DNA of 64,000 nucleotides from GCA-003244245 sp963823755. GTDB lineage: Bacteria; Actinomycetota; Actinomycetes; Mycobacteriales; Pseudonocardiaceae. The position numbers were made by a program, and so were the translations under genes. The DNA is taken from NCBI GenBank assembly GCA_963823755.1, contig CAWGMP010000017.1, positions 186,001 to 250,000 on the forward strand. Reading direction: 5' to 3'. The notes below the pieces were generated by a model. That model was not told the origin of the DNA, did no database searches, and was given only the letters and a program-made list of their open reading frames with translations. Below are positions 16,988 to 26,144 of the stretch, piece after piece (within the stretch, counting starts at the first letter, position 1; the number at the start of each line of letters is the position of its first letter).

Positions 16988-18565
16988 ATGGGACGTGTGA
17001 AGCGGCCCGCGTCCCCATCCGGCACCGAGGATCCCGGTTCCCGGGGGCGCCGTCGGGTGAGCCGCGGGCGACGCTGGGTACCTGACGACCACCGACGCTG
17101 GGTACCTGACGACCACCGCGCCGGTTTCGACCCACCACCGCCAGGTCCGTCGCAACCACCTCCGGCAGCCGGCTCGGCATCAGGTCCGACGCCTTCCCAA
17201 CCCAGGTGGGATGGCCCACAGCTCCCCCGCAAGATCACCGTAACCCGGGTGGCGGCCTGGCGGAGCAGGCAACTGGTCGGGGGTGGCGTACGGCGCTTCC
17301 ACCGGGCCACCACAGCCGACGGCGCGGGCCGGTCCGGGCTGTCCTCGCTGACCTACGCGGCGATGATGGACTACGCGGCGAACGCGGCCATCGCCGTCGC
17401 CCTGGCCAACACGTTGTTCTTCGCCGCCGCTACCGCCCAGAGCCGGGCCAATGTAGCGCTCTACCTGCTGATCACGGTAGCGCCGTTCGCGGTGGTCGCC
17501 CCGGTGATCGGCCCGTTACTGGACCGACTGCAGCACGGTAGGCGGGTGGCGATGGCGCTGTCGTTCGTCGGGCGCGCCTTCCTGCTGATCGTGATGGCCG
17601 CGCACGTCCACGACTGGCTGCTGTACCCGGCGGCACTGGGCTTTCTGGTGCTGGCCAAGTCCTACGGCGTGCTGCAGGCCGCAGTGATACCGAGGGTGCT
17701 CCCGCCAGGGATCACTCTGGTGAAGACGAACTCACGGCTCACCATGTTCGGGCTGGTCGCCGCCGGGGTGGCCGGCGCGCTCGCTGCCGGGATATCGGCG
17801 CTGACCGGATCTCCGGGCGCCCTGCTGTTCACTGCGGTGATCTGCCTGACCGGAGCGGCGCTGTGCCTGCGCGTCCCGTCGTGGGTAGAGGTGACCGAGG
17901 GCGAGGTTCCGGCCTCGTTGCGAGTTGAGGCCACCGACTCGCTCGGCTCCGCCCGGCGTCGCCAGCCGATGGGTCGCCCGGTGGTGGTCGCGCTGTGGGG
18001 CAACGGGACCATCCGGGTGCTCACTGGTTTCCTCACGCTGTTCGTCGCGTTCGCGGTGAAGGCCCAGACTGAGGACTCACCAGGACGGCAGCTCGTGCTC
18101 CTCGGCATCGTCGGTGCAGCGGCCGGGGTAGGCAGTCTCCTGGGCAACGCGGTCGGCGCACGGATGCACTTCGGCAAGCCCGAGCAGGCCATCGTCGGAT
18201 GCGTGGCCGCCGGGCTCACCATGGCGGTGCTCGCCGCGCTGGTGCAGGGCATCACCGTCGCGACAGTCACCACCCTGGTGGCGGCAACCGGCAGCGCGGT
18301 GGCGAAGGTCTGCCTGGACGCGGTGATCCAGCGCGGCGTGCCCGAAGCGTCCCGGGCCTCGGCATTCGGCCGGTCGGAGACCGTGCTCCAGACAGCCTGG
18401 GTGTTGGGTGGCACGCTGGGCGTGCTGCTGCCACCCACCTACTGGATCGGCTTCGGCTCGGTCTCCGTGCTGCTGTGCCTGGGACTCGTCCAGACCGTGT
18501 TGACCCGACGCGGATCCTCGCTGATTCCCGGGCTCGGCGTGGGCCACCTGCTCCGGCAGACCTGA
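16988..18565 (+). CDS. MFS-type membrane transporter
   Basis: The 525-aa protein has a 90-residue hydrophilic, proline-rich cytoplasmic N-terminus, then roughly 10-12 membrane helices from about residue 118 on. VVAPVIGPLLDRLQHGRR is the conserved loop 2-3 motif of major facilitator proteins (GxxxDRxGRR type). A comparable transporter gene lies in this position in mycobacteria. The N-terminal region contains a tandem octapeptide RRWVPDDH encoded by an exact 24-bp repeat, so the true start could be downstream of it. Substrate unknown. Confidence 0.8.
   Translation: MGRVKRPASPSGTEDPGSRGRRRVSRGRRWVPDDHRRWVPDDHRAGFDPPPPGPSQPPPAAGSASGPTPSQPRWDGPQLPRKITVTRVAAWRSRQLVGGGVRRFHRATTADGAGRSGLSSLTYAAMMDYAANAAIAVALANTLFFAAATAQSRANVALYLLITVAPFAVVAPVIGPLLDRLQHGRRVAMALSFVGRAFLLIVMAAHVHDWLLYPAALGFLVLAKSYGVLQAAVIPRVLPPGITLVKTNSRLTMFGLVAAGVAGALAAGISALTGSPGALLFTAVICLTGAALCLRVPSWVEVTEGEVPASLRVEATDSLGSARRRQPMGRPVVVALWGNGTIRVLTGFLTLFVAFAVKAQTEDSPGRQLVLLGIVGAAAGVGSLLGNAVGARMHFGKPEQAIVGCVAAGLTMAVLAALVQGITVATVTTLVAATGSAVAKVCLDAVIQRGVPEASRASAFGRSETVLQTAWVLGGTLGVLLPPTYWIGFGSVSVLLCLGLVQTVLTRRGSSLIPGLGVGHLLRQT
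17069..17116 (+). repeat. Tandem 24-bp repeat inside the MFS gene
   Basis: GACGCTGGGTACCTGACGAC followed by CACC repeats once exactly, duplicating eight codons (RRWVPDDH) in the hydrophilic N-terminal region. Confidence 0.8.
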
Positions 18566-18578
18566 CCAGCAGGACCGG

Positions 18579-18965
18579 TCAGGGATCCAGTTCACGGGCA
18601 ACGGCCCGCACCAGGTCCGCAACGAGCTTGGTGTTGCGACGGTCGGGGTAGCGGCCGCGGCGCAGGTCCGGCTGAACTCTCGACTCCAGAAATTTGATCA
18701 TGTCGTCGATCAGGCCGTGCAGCTCCTCGGCCGGCCGGCGCCGGGCCTCGGCCACCGAGGGCGGCGACTCCAGCAACCGCACCGACAGGGCTTGCGGACC
18801 GCGCCGTCCGTCGGCCACGCCGAACTCGACCCGCTGGCCGGTCTTGAGATCGGTTACTCCGGTAGGGAGCGCGGTGGCCCGCACGTAGACGTCGGCACCA
18901 CCGTCCTGTGTGACGAAACCGAAGCCCTTGCCCGCGTCGTACCACTTGACCTTGCCGGTCGGCAC
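18579..18965 (-). CDS. cspB: Cold-shock domain protein with C-terminal extension
   Basis: The 128-aa protein starts VPTGKVKWYDAGKGFGFVTQ, the RNP1-containing cold-shock domain that binds single-stranded nucleic acids. It then adds an actinobacterial extension (PAEELHGLIDDMIKFLESRVQP, ending RAVARELDP) like mycobacterial CspB. GTG at 18965 gives the family start; a GTG nine bases upstream is also possible. It is convergent with the MFS gene. Confidence 0.9.
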   Translation of the reverse strand: MPTGKVKWYDAGKGFGFVTQDGGADVYVRATALPTGVTDLKTGQRVEFGVADGRRGPQALSVRLLESPPSVAEARRRPAEELHGLIDDMIKFLESRVQPDLRRGRYPDRRNTKLVADLVRAVARELDP

Positions 18966-19112
18966 TGACCTCACCGTTCCCTCATGGAGTACCGCCTGCC
19001 GGGGTGCACGACCAGCACGACGAACGCGCCCCGAACGCACCCGGGACGCGTCCCCCCACCTTACGACTTCCGGCCGTTTTTCGGGCGCTTCCCATCACAT
19101 CGATGTGCCGAC

Positions 19113-20786
19113 TCAGGCGTACTTCGCAGCGGCGAGGTCGCGCAGGCCGAGCAGCTGCATTGAACGTTCACGCATCTCCACCTTGCGGACCTTGCCGGTG
19201 ACGGTCATCGGGAACTCCTCCACCACGTGCACGTACCGGGGGATCTTGTAGTGCGCAAGCCTGCCGGTAGCGTAGCCCCGCAGCGCATCGGCGGTAAGCT
19301 CGAGCGCACCCGGTCGCAGCCGCACCCAGGCGCACAGCTCCTCGCCGTAACGCGCGTCGGGCACGCCGATCACTTGTACGTCCAGGATGTCGGGGTGGGT
19401 GTAGAGGAACTCCTCGATCTCCCGCGGGTAGACGTTCTCGCCGCCACGGATGACCATGTCCTTGATCCGGCCGGTGATGGTGAGGTAGCCCTCGGGGTCC
19501 ATCACCGCGACGTCCCCGGTGTGCATCCAGCGGGCCTGGTCGATGACCTCGGCAGTCTTGTCCGGCTGCCCCCAGTAGCCGAGCATCACCGAGTACCCGC
19601 GGGTGCACAGCTCGCCGGGGGTCCCGCGCGGCACTGTCAGGCCGGTGTCCGGGTCGACGATCTTCACCTCGAGGTGCGGGTGCACCCGGCCGACCGTGGA
19701 CACCCGCCGCTCCAGCGTGTCGTCCGCCCGGGTTTGGGTGGACACCGGGGAGGTCTCGGTCATGCCGTAGCAGATGGTCACCTCGGTCATCCCCATCCGC
19801 TCGACGACCTGCTTCATCACTTCCACCGGGCACGGCGAACCTGCCATGATCCCGGTACGCAGCGACGACAGGTCATAGGACTCGAAATCGGAGTCGGCCA
19901 GCATGGCGATGAACATCGTGGGCACCCCGTACAGCGAGGTGCAACGCTCCTGCACGACGGCTGACAGGGTCGCCGCCGGCTCGAACGACGGCACCGGATA
20001 CACCAGGCAGGCGCCGTGCGCGGTGGCGGCCAGGTTGCCCAGCACCATGCCGAAACAGTGGTAGAGCGGCACCGGCACGCAGACCCGGTCCGTCTCGGTG
20101 TAACCGCATAGCTCACCGACGAAGTAGCCATTGTTGAGGATGTTGTGATGCGACAGCATCGCGCCCTTGGGGAAGCCGGTGGTGCCCGAGGTGTACTGGA
20201 TGTTGATCGGCTCGTCCGGGGACAGTTGCGCCTGCTTGGCGGCGAGTAGCGAGGTAACACCGTCGCGCACCGGCAACTCATCCCACTCGGGGGAACCGAT
20301 CAGTACGACCCTTTCCAGTGCGGTGCAGTGGGGGCGCACCTCGGAGATCATCGCGGCGTAGTCGGCGGTCTTGAACGACTCCGCCGCGACCAGCAGCCGG
20401 ATCCCGGCCTGGTTGAGCACGTATTCCAGTTCACTGGTCCGGTACGCCGGATTGATGGTGACCAGGATCGCGCCGATCTTGGCGGTGGCGTACTGGGTGA
20501 GCAGCCACTCCGGGCAGTTCGGTGCCCAGATGCCGACCCGGTCACCCTTCCCGATCCCGACGGCCAGCAGGCCGTGCGCCATCGCGTCGACCTCGGCGCG
20601 CAGCTGCGAGTAGGACCAACGACGGACGCTGGGCCGATCCACCAACGCCTCCCGGTCACCGTACCGGGCGACCGTGCGGTCGAAGTTGTCGCCGATGGTG
20701 TCGCCCAGCAGCGGGACCTCCGAGACCCCCGAAACATACGACGGGAACTCAGGCACGACGATCTTCTCCTCCGGACGCGAGGCCAT
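19113..20786 (-). CDS. Acyl-CoA synthetase (FadD type, AMP-binding)
   Basis: The 557-aa ANL-superfamily enzyme has the P-loop-like motif YTSGTTGFPKGAML (about residue 175), the acyl motif YGMTETSP (about 320), TGDVAV, and a C-terminal TVTGKVRKVEMRE with the catalytic lysine. It activates a carboxylic acid with ATP and CoA; the best general match is the medium/long-chain FadD branch. Start ATG 20786 has no obvious ribosome site but lies within the 3' end of the upstream dehydratase gene (38-bp overlap), suggesting coupled translation. The substrate is not predictable. Confidence 0.85.
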   Translation of the reverse strand: MASRPEEKIVVPEFPSYVSGVSEVPLLGDTIGDNFDRTVARYGDREALVDRPSVRRWSYSQLRAEVDAMAHGLLAVGIGKGDRVGIWAPNCPEWLLTQYATAKIGAILVTINPAYRTSELEYVLNQAGIRLLVAAESFKTADYAAMISEVRPHCTALERVVLIGSPEWDELPVRDGVTSLLAAKQAQLSPDEPINIQYTSGTTGFPKGAMLSHHNILNNGYFVGELCGYTETDRVCVPVPLYHCFGMVLGNLAATAHGACLVYPVPSFEPAATLSAVVQERCTSLYGVPTMFIAMLADSDFESYDLSSLRTGIMAGSPCPVEVMKQVVERMGMTEVTICYGMTETSPVSTQTRADDTLERRVSTVGRVHPHLEVKIVDPDTGLTVPRGTPGELCTRGYSVMLGYWGQPDKTAEVIDQARWMHTGDVAVMDPEGYLTITGRIKDMVIRGGENVYPREIEEFLYTHPDILDVQVIGVPDARYGEELCAWVRLRPGALELTADALRGYATGRLAHYKIPRYVHVVEEFPMTVTGKVRKVEMRERSMQLLGLRDLAAAKYA

Positions 20787-21801
20787 CGCCAGTGGCGCTC
20801 TGCGGCCATGCGGATTCCTGCACCGGGGAACGGCCGAGCAGCGGCTGCCACCATTCGGGGTGCTCGCGATACCAGGCAACGGTGGCCCGAACCCCGTCGG
20901 CGAAGCCGACCTGTGGTTTCCACCCGAGCTCACCGCGGATCTTGGTGGAGTCCAGCAGGTAGCGCCGGTCATGGGAGGGTCGGTCCGGGACGATCGTTTT
21001 CAGCGAGGCGGGTAGGTCCAGCTGGGCGAGGACGAGGTCGGCGATGGTGGCGATGTCGGCCTCCTCACCACTGCCGACGTGGTAGGTCTCGCCGATCCGT
21101 CCCCGGCGCAGTACCTCGTCGATGGCGCGGCAATGATCGGATACGTGCAACCACTCGCGGCGGTTGCGCGTCGAGGCGTACAGCGGTAGCGGCTCATCGC
21201 GCAGGGCTTTGGTGGTGAACAGCGGGATGACCTTCTCGGGGAACTGGTGCGGACCGTAGTTGTTGCAGCAATTGGTGATCGTGATGGGAAGGTCGTAGGT
21301 CAGGTGGTAGGCCCGCACCGCGTGATCGGCACCGGCCTTGGCCGCGTTGTACGGGGTGCGCGGTAGATACGGGGAGTCCTCGGTGAACGCGCCTGGATCA
21401 TCCAGCGCGAGATCGCCGTAGACCTCGCAGGTCGAGATCTGGTGGAACCGGCCGACACCCACCCGTCGGATGGCGTCGAGCAGGGTTTGGGTGCCGATGA
21501 TATTGGTGGAGAAGAACTCGCCGGGGCGCAGAATCGCCAGGCTGTTGTGTGATTCGGCGGCGAAGTTGACCACGATGTCGACGTGGTGGGCGCGCAGCAG
21601 ATCTTCCACCAAGGGCTGGTCGCGGATGTCGCCGTGCACGAAGGTGATCTCGTCGGCGACGTCGACCAGGCTCTCCCGTACCCCGGCGTAGGTCAATGCG
21701 TCCAGCGCCACGACAGTGTCGGTGGGGTAGCTGGACCGCCAGTAGCGGGTGAAGTTCGAGCCGATGAACCCCGCTGCCCCGGTCACCAACAGTGTCGTCA
21801 T
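20749..21801 (-). CDS. dTDP-glucose 4,6-dehydratase-like SDR
   Basis: The 350-aa extended SDR has the NAD site TGAAGFIGSNF (7-17) and the YNAAK pair at about 152-156, together with substrate-loop motifs of RmlB (NCCNNYGPHQFPEK). In RmlB the active site reads S-T-D-E-V-Y-G; here the aspartate is cysteine (STCEVYG). I recall this variant in a family of RmlB paralogues, so the reaction may not be the classic 4,6-dehydration. The start follows GGAAGG. No other sugar genes are nearby; the acyl-CoA synthetase overlaps its end. Confidence 0.75.
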   Translation of the reverse strand: MTTLLVTGAAGFIGSNFTRYWRSSYPTDTVVALDALTYAGVRESLVDVADEITFVHGDIRDQPLVEDLLRAHHVDIVVNFAAESHNSLAILRPGEFFSTNIIGTQTLLDAIRRVGVGRFHQISTCEVYGDLALDDPGAFTEDSPYLPRTPYNAAKAGADHAVRAYHLTYDLPITITNCCNNYGPHQFPEKVIPLFTTKALRDEPLPLYASTRNRREWLHVSDHCRAIDEVLRRGRIGETYHVGSGEEADIATIADLVLAQLDLPASLKTIVPDRPSHDRRYLLDSTKIRGELGWKPQVGFADGVRATVAWYREHPEWWQPLLGRSPVQESAWPQSATGDGLASGGEDRRA

Positions 21802-21968
21802 CCGCCATCGCCTTCCACGGCTGTCTCCTGCCGGCTGTCGATGGCCCGATCGGTGCGCACCGCACCGTGCACATCTGCCAGACCGGCGAACTCATGACCA
21901 TCCAGAGCGTAACCGGCCACCCCGGCCGCTCACTGGCGGCAGTGACGGGCTGGACGGGCTGGACGACA

Positions 21969-22006
21969 GTGGTGCCATACCGATAACGTCAACGGTATGG
22001 CACCAC
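21969..22006. promoter_or_regulatory. Perfect 14-bp-arm operator overlapping the antitoxin start
   Basis: GTGGTGCCATACCG (21969-21982) and its exact complement (21993-22006) flank a 10-base spacer. The antitoxin ATG (21997) lies inside the right arm. This is the expected arrangement of an autorepressed toxin-antitoxin promoter, and suggests a leaderless transcript. Confidence 0.75.
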
Positions 22007-22257
22007 GAGAACGGACCACCAAGAAGATCACCGTCACCTTGCCGATCGAGGACGCCGAGGCCGTGGAGCACTTAGTCGAGTCTGGCCAGGTCGAGTCCGT
22101 CAGCCGGTACGTCACCGAGGCCGTGGCCTTCCGTCGCGCCCGCGAAGCCGGTCTGGCCGTGCTCGAGAGCCGGTTCGGCACACCACCGGACTACGCCCTG
22201 GAGTGGGCTCGCAACCTCGTCGCGCGCCGCCTGGGGTCGCAAGGCCCCGCCGCGTGA
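21997..22257 (+). CDS. Antitoxin of a PIN-type toxin-antitoxin pair
   Basis: The 86-aa basic protein begins MAPRERTTKKITVTLPIEDAEAV, a beta-strand and helix arrangement typical of ribbon-helix-helix DNA-binding antitoxins (about 9-45), followed by a toxin-neutralising tail. Its ATG lies within a perfect inverted repeat, which fits autoregulation. Its TGA overlaps the GTG of the next gene, the coupling expected for antitoxin then toxin. Confidence 0.75.
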   Translation: MAPRERTTKKITVTLPIEDAEAVEHLVESGQVESVSRYVTEAVAFRRAREAGLAVLESRFGTPPDYALEWARNLVARRLGSQGPAA

Positions 22258-22670
22258 GCCGAGCTTTCGGTGGCTGGGTGCTCGACCACCACGCCCTCGC
22301 CGCCTGGGCTCGGGTCGAGCCCTACGCCCAGTCTCTGGTCTGGTCCGCGATGGAGGTGGGCATGACCGTGGCCGTCCCAGTCGCGGCACTGCCCCTGGCC
22401 TACGCCGCCACCCGCGAGTCTGACCACGACGTCCTGCGCGCCCTGCTGGACCTCCCGGTGACGCTGCACGACCCGCTCACCGAGACCGACGCCCCAGAAC
22501 TGGGCCGCATCCTCGCCAACGCCGCCGACCCGGGCGCGCTGACCTCCGACGCCCTGGCCGTGGCCTGCGTCGTGCATTCCGCCCGCCGCCGGGGCTGGCC
22601 CGTGCTCACCGGAAGCGCCGCCGCGCTGCAAGCCCTGGACCCAGATCTGGAAACCGACGAGCTGCCCTGA
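22254..22670 (+). CDS. PIN-like domain ribonuclease toxin
   Basis: The 138-aa protein shows PIN features: an N-terminal VLDHHALAAW with the first acidic residue, a central acidic DAPELGRIL, and SDALAVACVVHSARRRGWPVLTG near the C-terminus, the usual last PIN strands. VapC-type proteins cleave tRNA or rRNA when free of antitoxin. GTG at 22254 overlaps the antitoxin stop (GTGA). The first motif reads LDHHA rather than the usual LDTSA; a divergent or weakly active toxin is possible. Confidence 0.65.
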   Translation: MSRAFGGWVLDHHALAAWARVEPYAQSLVWSAMEVGMTVAVPVAALPLAYAATRESDHDVLRALLDLPVTLHDPLTETDAPELGRILANAADPGALTSDALAVACVVHSARRRGWPVLTGSAAALQALDPDLETDELP

Positions 22671-22739
22671 CCCACAGCCAGCCAAGACCCATGAAGCCGG
22701 CGAGAGTCGTTCCCGCTGCTCGCCGCGGCACCTATCGAC

Positions 22740-25291
22740 TCAGGGAAGGCTCCACAGCCGCACGGTCTGGTCGGCGCTACCGCTGGCCAGGGTGCGCCCA
22801 TCGGAGCTGAACGCCACCGAGGTGACGAAGTTGACGTACCCGGTCAGGGGTTCGCTCAGGAGGCGGGGTCGGGTCGGGTCGGCCACGTTCCACAGCCGCA
22901 CGGTCCGGTCGGCGCTACCGCTGGCCAGGATGCGCCCATCGGGGCTGAACGCCACCGACAAGACGGTGCCGGTGTGCCCGGTCAGGGGTTGGCCCAAGGG
23001 CGTGGGGTGGCCCGGATCGGCCACGTTCCACAGCCGCACGGTCCGGTCGGCGCTACCGCTGGCCAGGATGCGCCCATCGGGGCTGAACGCCACCGAGTTG
23101 ACGTGCCCGGTCAGGCGTTTGCTCAGGAGGGGGGGTGTTGGGTCGGGGCGGTCACGTTCCACAGCCGCACGGTCCCGTCGGCGCTACCGCTGGCCAGGAT
23201 GCGCCCATCGGGGCTGAACGCCACCGCGTTGACGATGCCGGTGTGACCGATCAGTTGGCTCAGGGGGCGGGGTTGGGTCGGGTCGGTCACGTTCCACAGC
23301 CGCACGGTCCCGTCGGCGCTACCGCTGGCCAGGGTGCGCCCATCGGGGCTGAACGCCACCGAGAAGACGGTATCGGTGTGACCGGTCAGGGGTTCACCCA
23401 GCGACGTGTGGGCCGGGTCGGCCACGTTCCACAGCCGCACGGTCCGATCGGCGCTACCGCTGGCCAGGGTGCGCCCGTCGGGGCTGAACGCCACCGAGAA
23501 GACGATGCCGGTGTGACCGGTCAGGGGTTGGCCCAACGGGGTGGAGTGGGCCCGGTCAGCAACGTTCCACAGCCGCACGGTCCGATCGGCGCTACCGCTG
23601 GCCAGGGTCCGCCCCTCCGGGCTGAACGCCACCGCGTCGACGACGTTGGTGTGGCCGGCCAAGACCGTGATCGGGATCGGGACGCTCTGGGGTGAGGTGG
23701 AGCGGTTCTGATAAAGCACGATCCCACCACCAGCCAAGCCGAGAATGAGCAGGACAACCAAGCCTACGATGAGCTGTCGCAGTCGGTGAGTGCGGCGGTA
23801 GGATGCTTGTTGCCAGCGGTCTTGTGACGCCTGACTGGCAGCCAGGAAGTCTCGTTCCAATTTTCCGAGATCGCCGCGGTGATCAGGCTTCTGGACCCAC
23901 TCTTGGGCAACGGTGAGGGCGGTGTCGCGGTAGAGGGCGGAACCGGGCCTGCCTTCGCGGTCCCATCGCTGGGCTGCCTCGGTGAGCTGCTGGTGTACGT
24001 AGAGCCCGCTACGGTCGGTCTCAATCCAACTACGGAGCCGTGGCCAGGCACACAGCAGGGACCCGTTGGCAATCTCGGCGGCGTCCCCGTCCTCGGTGAT
24101 CAATCCGGCCCGGGCGAAGGCATCGAACACTGCTGACGCCACGGCAGGGTCCGGAGACTGCGCGATCAGTGTGTTCCGGTCGACCCGCAGGCAGGTATCC
24201 GCTGCGTCGTCGCTTAACTGGATCATGCGCAGCAGCAGCCGACGGGCGGCTTGTTGCTCGGCGGCGTCGAATCCCTGAAACACGGCTTCGGCCGTGTTAG
24301 CGACCGGGTCACGGATACCTCCGGTGGCCTGGTCCCCGGTTCCGGTCAGCGTCACCGTTTCGCCGTGATCGGCAGCACCTTTCGAGCTGGCAACAAGACT
24401 GCTTGCGTCTTGGAGGCCGCTTTCCAACAGCTTGGTGAAAGTCCGCAGGGCATAGCCAAGCGACTCCGGATCCGACCCGCTTTCCTCAAACACGGGAAGC
24501 CGTTCACCGAAGCTGAAGAACGCAACGTACGGCAGCTTGGTTCTCTCGAGAACCTGCCTTACCGGTATTTCCTTCGGCAACCACGACTCGTAGAACTCTT
24601 TGAACTGGATCGCGAATTTATCCAACCACTGCTGGGATAATTCATACTCGGTGCGCGAGTCGAACCTCGAAGGGAGTGGCACTATAGCCGCCGGCGCCCT
24701 ATCGTAAGCGAGCAGTTGTCGCCCGTCTTGCGCCCGTCGCACGACATCGATGACACCATCGACACTTTGTCGACTCGCAGTGAAGACGGGAACGATGATA
24801 TCCGGCAACTGGATCGTGCAGACACCTCCAGAATCCGTAATCCCGGTTCGGCTATCGATGAGGACGTAGTCGTATCGCTTTCCCCACTCCCGCCGGCAAT
24901 GCTCAAAAAAATCGCCGCCGTCGTCATTCATGAAGAATTCGGACCAATCAAAGTCCAAGACCCGTTTCGGGTATGACTTGTCTTGGTACCCGCTAGTCAA
25001 CAGCTCAAGCACCCCTCCCTCGGCGTTGCTGACTATCTCGACCGCGTACTCCCGCAAGTGGTCTGCCGCATCACCTGTGTCTCGTTGCCGCCCGAGAAGC
25101 TCGAGCAGTCCACGTTTGTGCTGAAGGTCACCGCCGAACTTCTTCTCCAAGTAACGGGTGAGCCCTGGAGCTTCGAGATCGAAGTCGACCACAAGCACAC
25201 GGTGTCCGTTTTGCGCAAGCACTACGCCCACATTGGCCAGCGCCAGCGTCCGGCCGACGCCCCCCTTAAACGAGTAGAATGTAACGATCAC
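22740..25291 (-). pseudogene. KGGVGR-motif ATPase with C-terminal WD40 propeller, split by a frameshift
   Basis: From the start at 25291 the first 722 codons encode a MinD/ParA-like ATPase with variant Walker A (FKGGVGRT, residues 8-15), DFDLEAPG, and DSRTGITDSGG. A helical linker, one membrane helix (about 510-530) and four WD40 repeats ending in TVRLWNV follow. A stop then occurs at 23123. Three more WD40 repeats continue in the next frame to 22740. A one-base change in the C7 run (23129-23135) would join them into seven repeats, one full propeller. The ATPase start overlaps the TIR gene. It may be a broken gene, a phase-variable tract or an assembly error. Confidence 0.75.
23129..23135 (-). 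other. Homopolymer tract at the WD40 frameshift
   Basis: Seven G on the given strand (seven C in the coding sense). Eight would read through from the fourth to the fifth WD40 repeat as TQHPPLLSKRLTGH. Confidence 0.7.
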
Positions 25292-25911
25292 GCGGCCCCT
25301 CCAAGGGAAGGCGGCCTGTCCTGCTTTTCCTTGGATTCAGAGAACAGTGCGAGTTGGCTCACATAGTGCACATTCCACTGAAAACTATCGTTGTGCACTC
25401 TTTCGATCGCCGAGGCCGCGTCACGGGAAAGTTCCTGCATCTTCGCGGACAACCTTTCGCGTAACAAGCTGCGACTTGTCATGAATGGGTCCGCGTATTC
25501 CGACAGGTTAAGAGCTTGCAGCGCGGATAAAAATGGGGGGAATTTTTTTCCGTCATGGATTGTCGCCGGCAGAATTATTCGGTCGAAGACGCCCCGGATC
25601 TTGAATTCGTTGGCACGAGCCAGCATGAAGCTCAGTTCGCGACAGCACCACTCACTGGAGAAGTACTGACGTGACCACAAAGTAACCATCACCCGGGAGG
25701 CTTGCAGTGCATGCTCTAGCGTTTCATGCCAATTCTGGCCTATAGACAACGCTGTCCGATCCTTGAAGAAGACCGGCGTTCTACCAAGTTCTTCCCCGAG
25801 CCAATGCGACAATATCGGTTCGAACACATCGTCAACGAAGGTCCCCCAATGGCCGCTGCGACTATAGCTCAGAAAGACATCGTACTTGTAGCCGCAGTTG
25901 GAATCGTCCAT
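25288..25911 (-). CDS. TIR-domain protein
   Basis: The 207-aa protein begins with a TIR domain: YDVFLSYSR (10-18), then FFKDRTAL, a helix SRVMVTLWS, and SSEWCCREL (85-93). E92 fits the position of the catalytic glutamate of NAD-cleaving TIR domains. The C-terminal 60 residues are helical and may sense or contact the partner. Its last bases overlap the start of the KGGVGR ATPase-WD40 gene, so the two form one unit. TIR effectors next to signal-transducing NTPases are common in bacterial immunity; that role is inference. Confidence 0.85.
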   Translation of the reverse strand: MDDSNCGYKYDVFLSYSRSGHWGTFVDDVFEPILSHWLGEELGRTPVFFKDRTALSIGQNWHETLEHALQASRVMVTLWSRQYFSSEWCCRELSFMLARANEFKIRGVFDRIILPATIHDGKKFPPFLSALQALNLSEYADPFMTSRSLLRERLSAKMQELSRDAASAIERVHNDSFQWNVHYVSQLALFSESKEKQDRPPSLGGAA

Positions 25912-26144
25912 CCACCCTCACCGAGGTCATGCACTGATCGTGGCCCTGAAGCTTAGCCGTGCTACCGCGCCAGTGCCGATGTGGGACAGCCGGGCCACTG
26001 ACTCCAGGTCTGGGTCATGTCGCGCTTGCCCCCGTGGCACTGGTCAAAGAACGAAGAACGCCCGCGCCCCTCTCCGGGATGGCCGCTTGAGCAGAGGGCG
26101 GCGCCGTGAGTATTCGGTGATCGCTGTTGCGACTGACGCTTGGT

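Noticed and set aside
22745..23660. Regularly spaced repeats suggesting a CRISPR array
   Set aside because: The repeats are about 120-130 bp apart and translate as in-frame WD40 units (TVRLWNV); spacing and content are those of a propeller gene.
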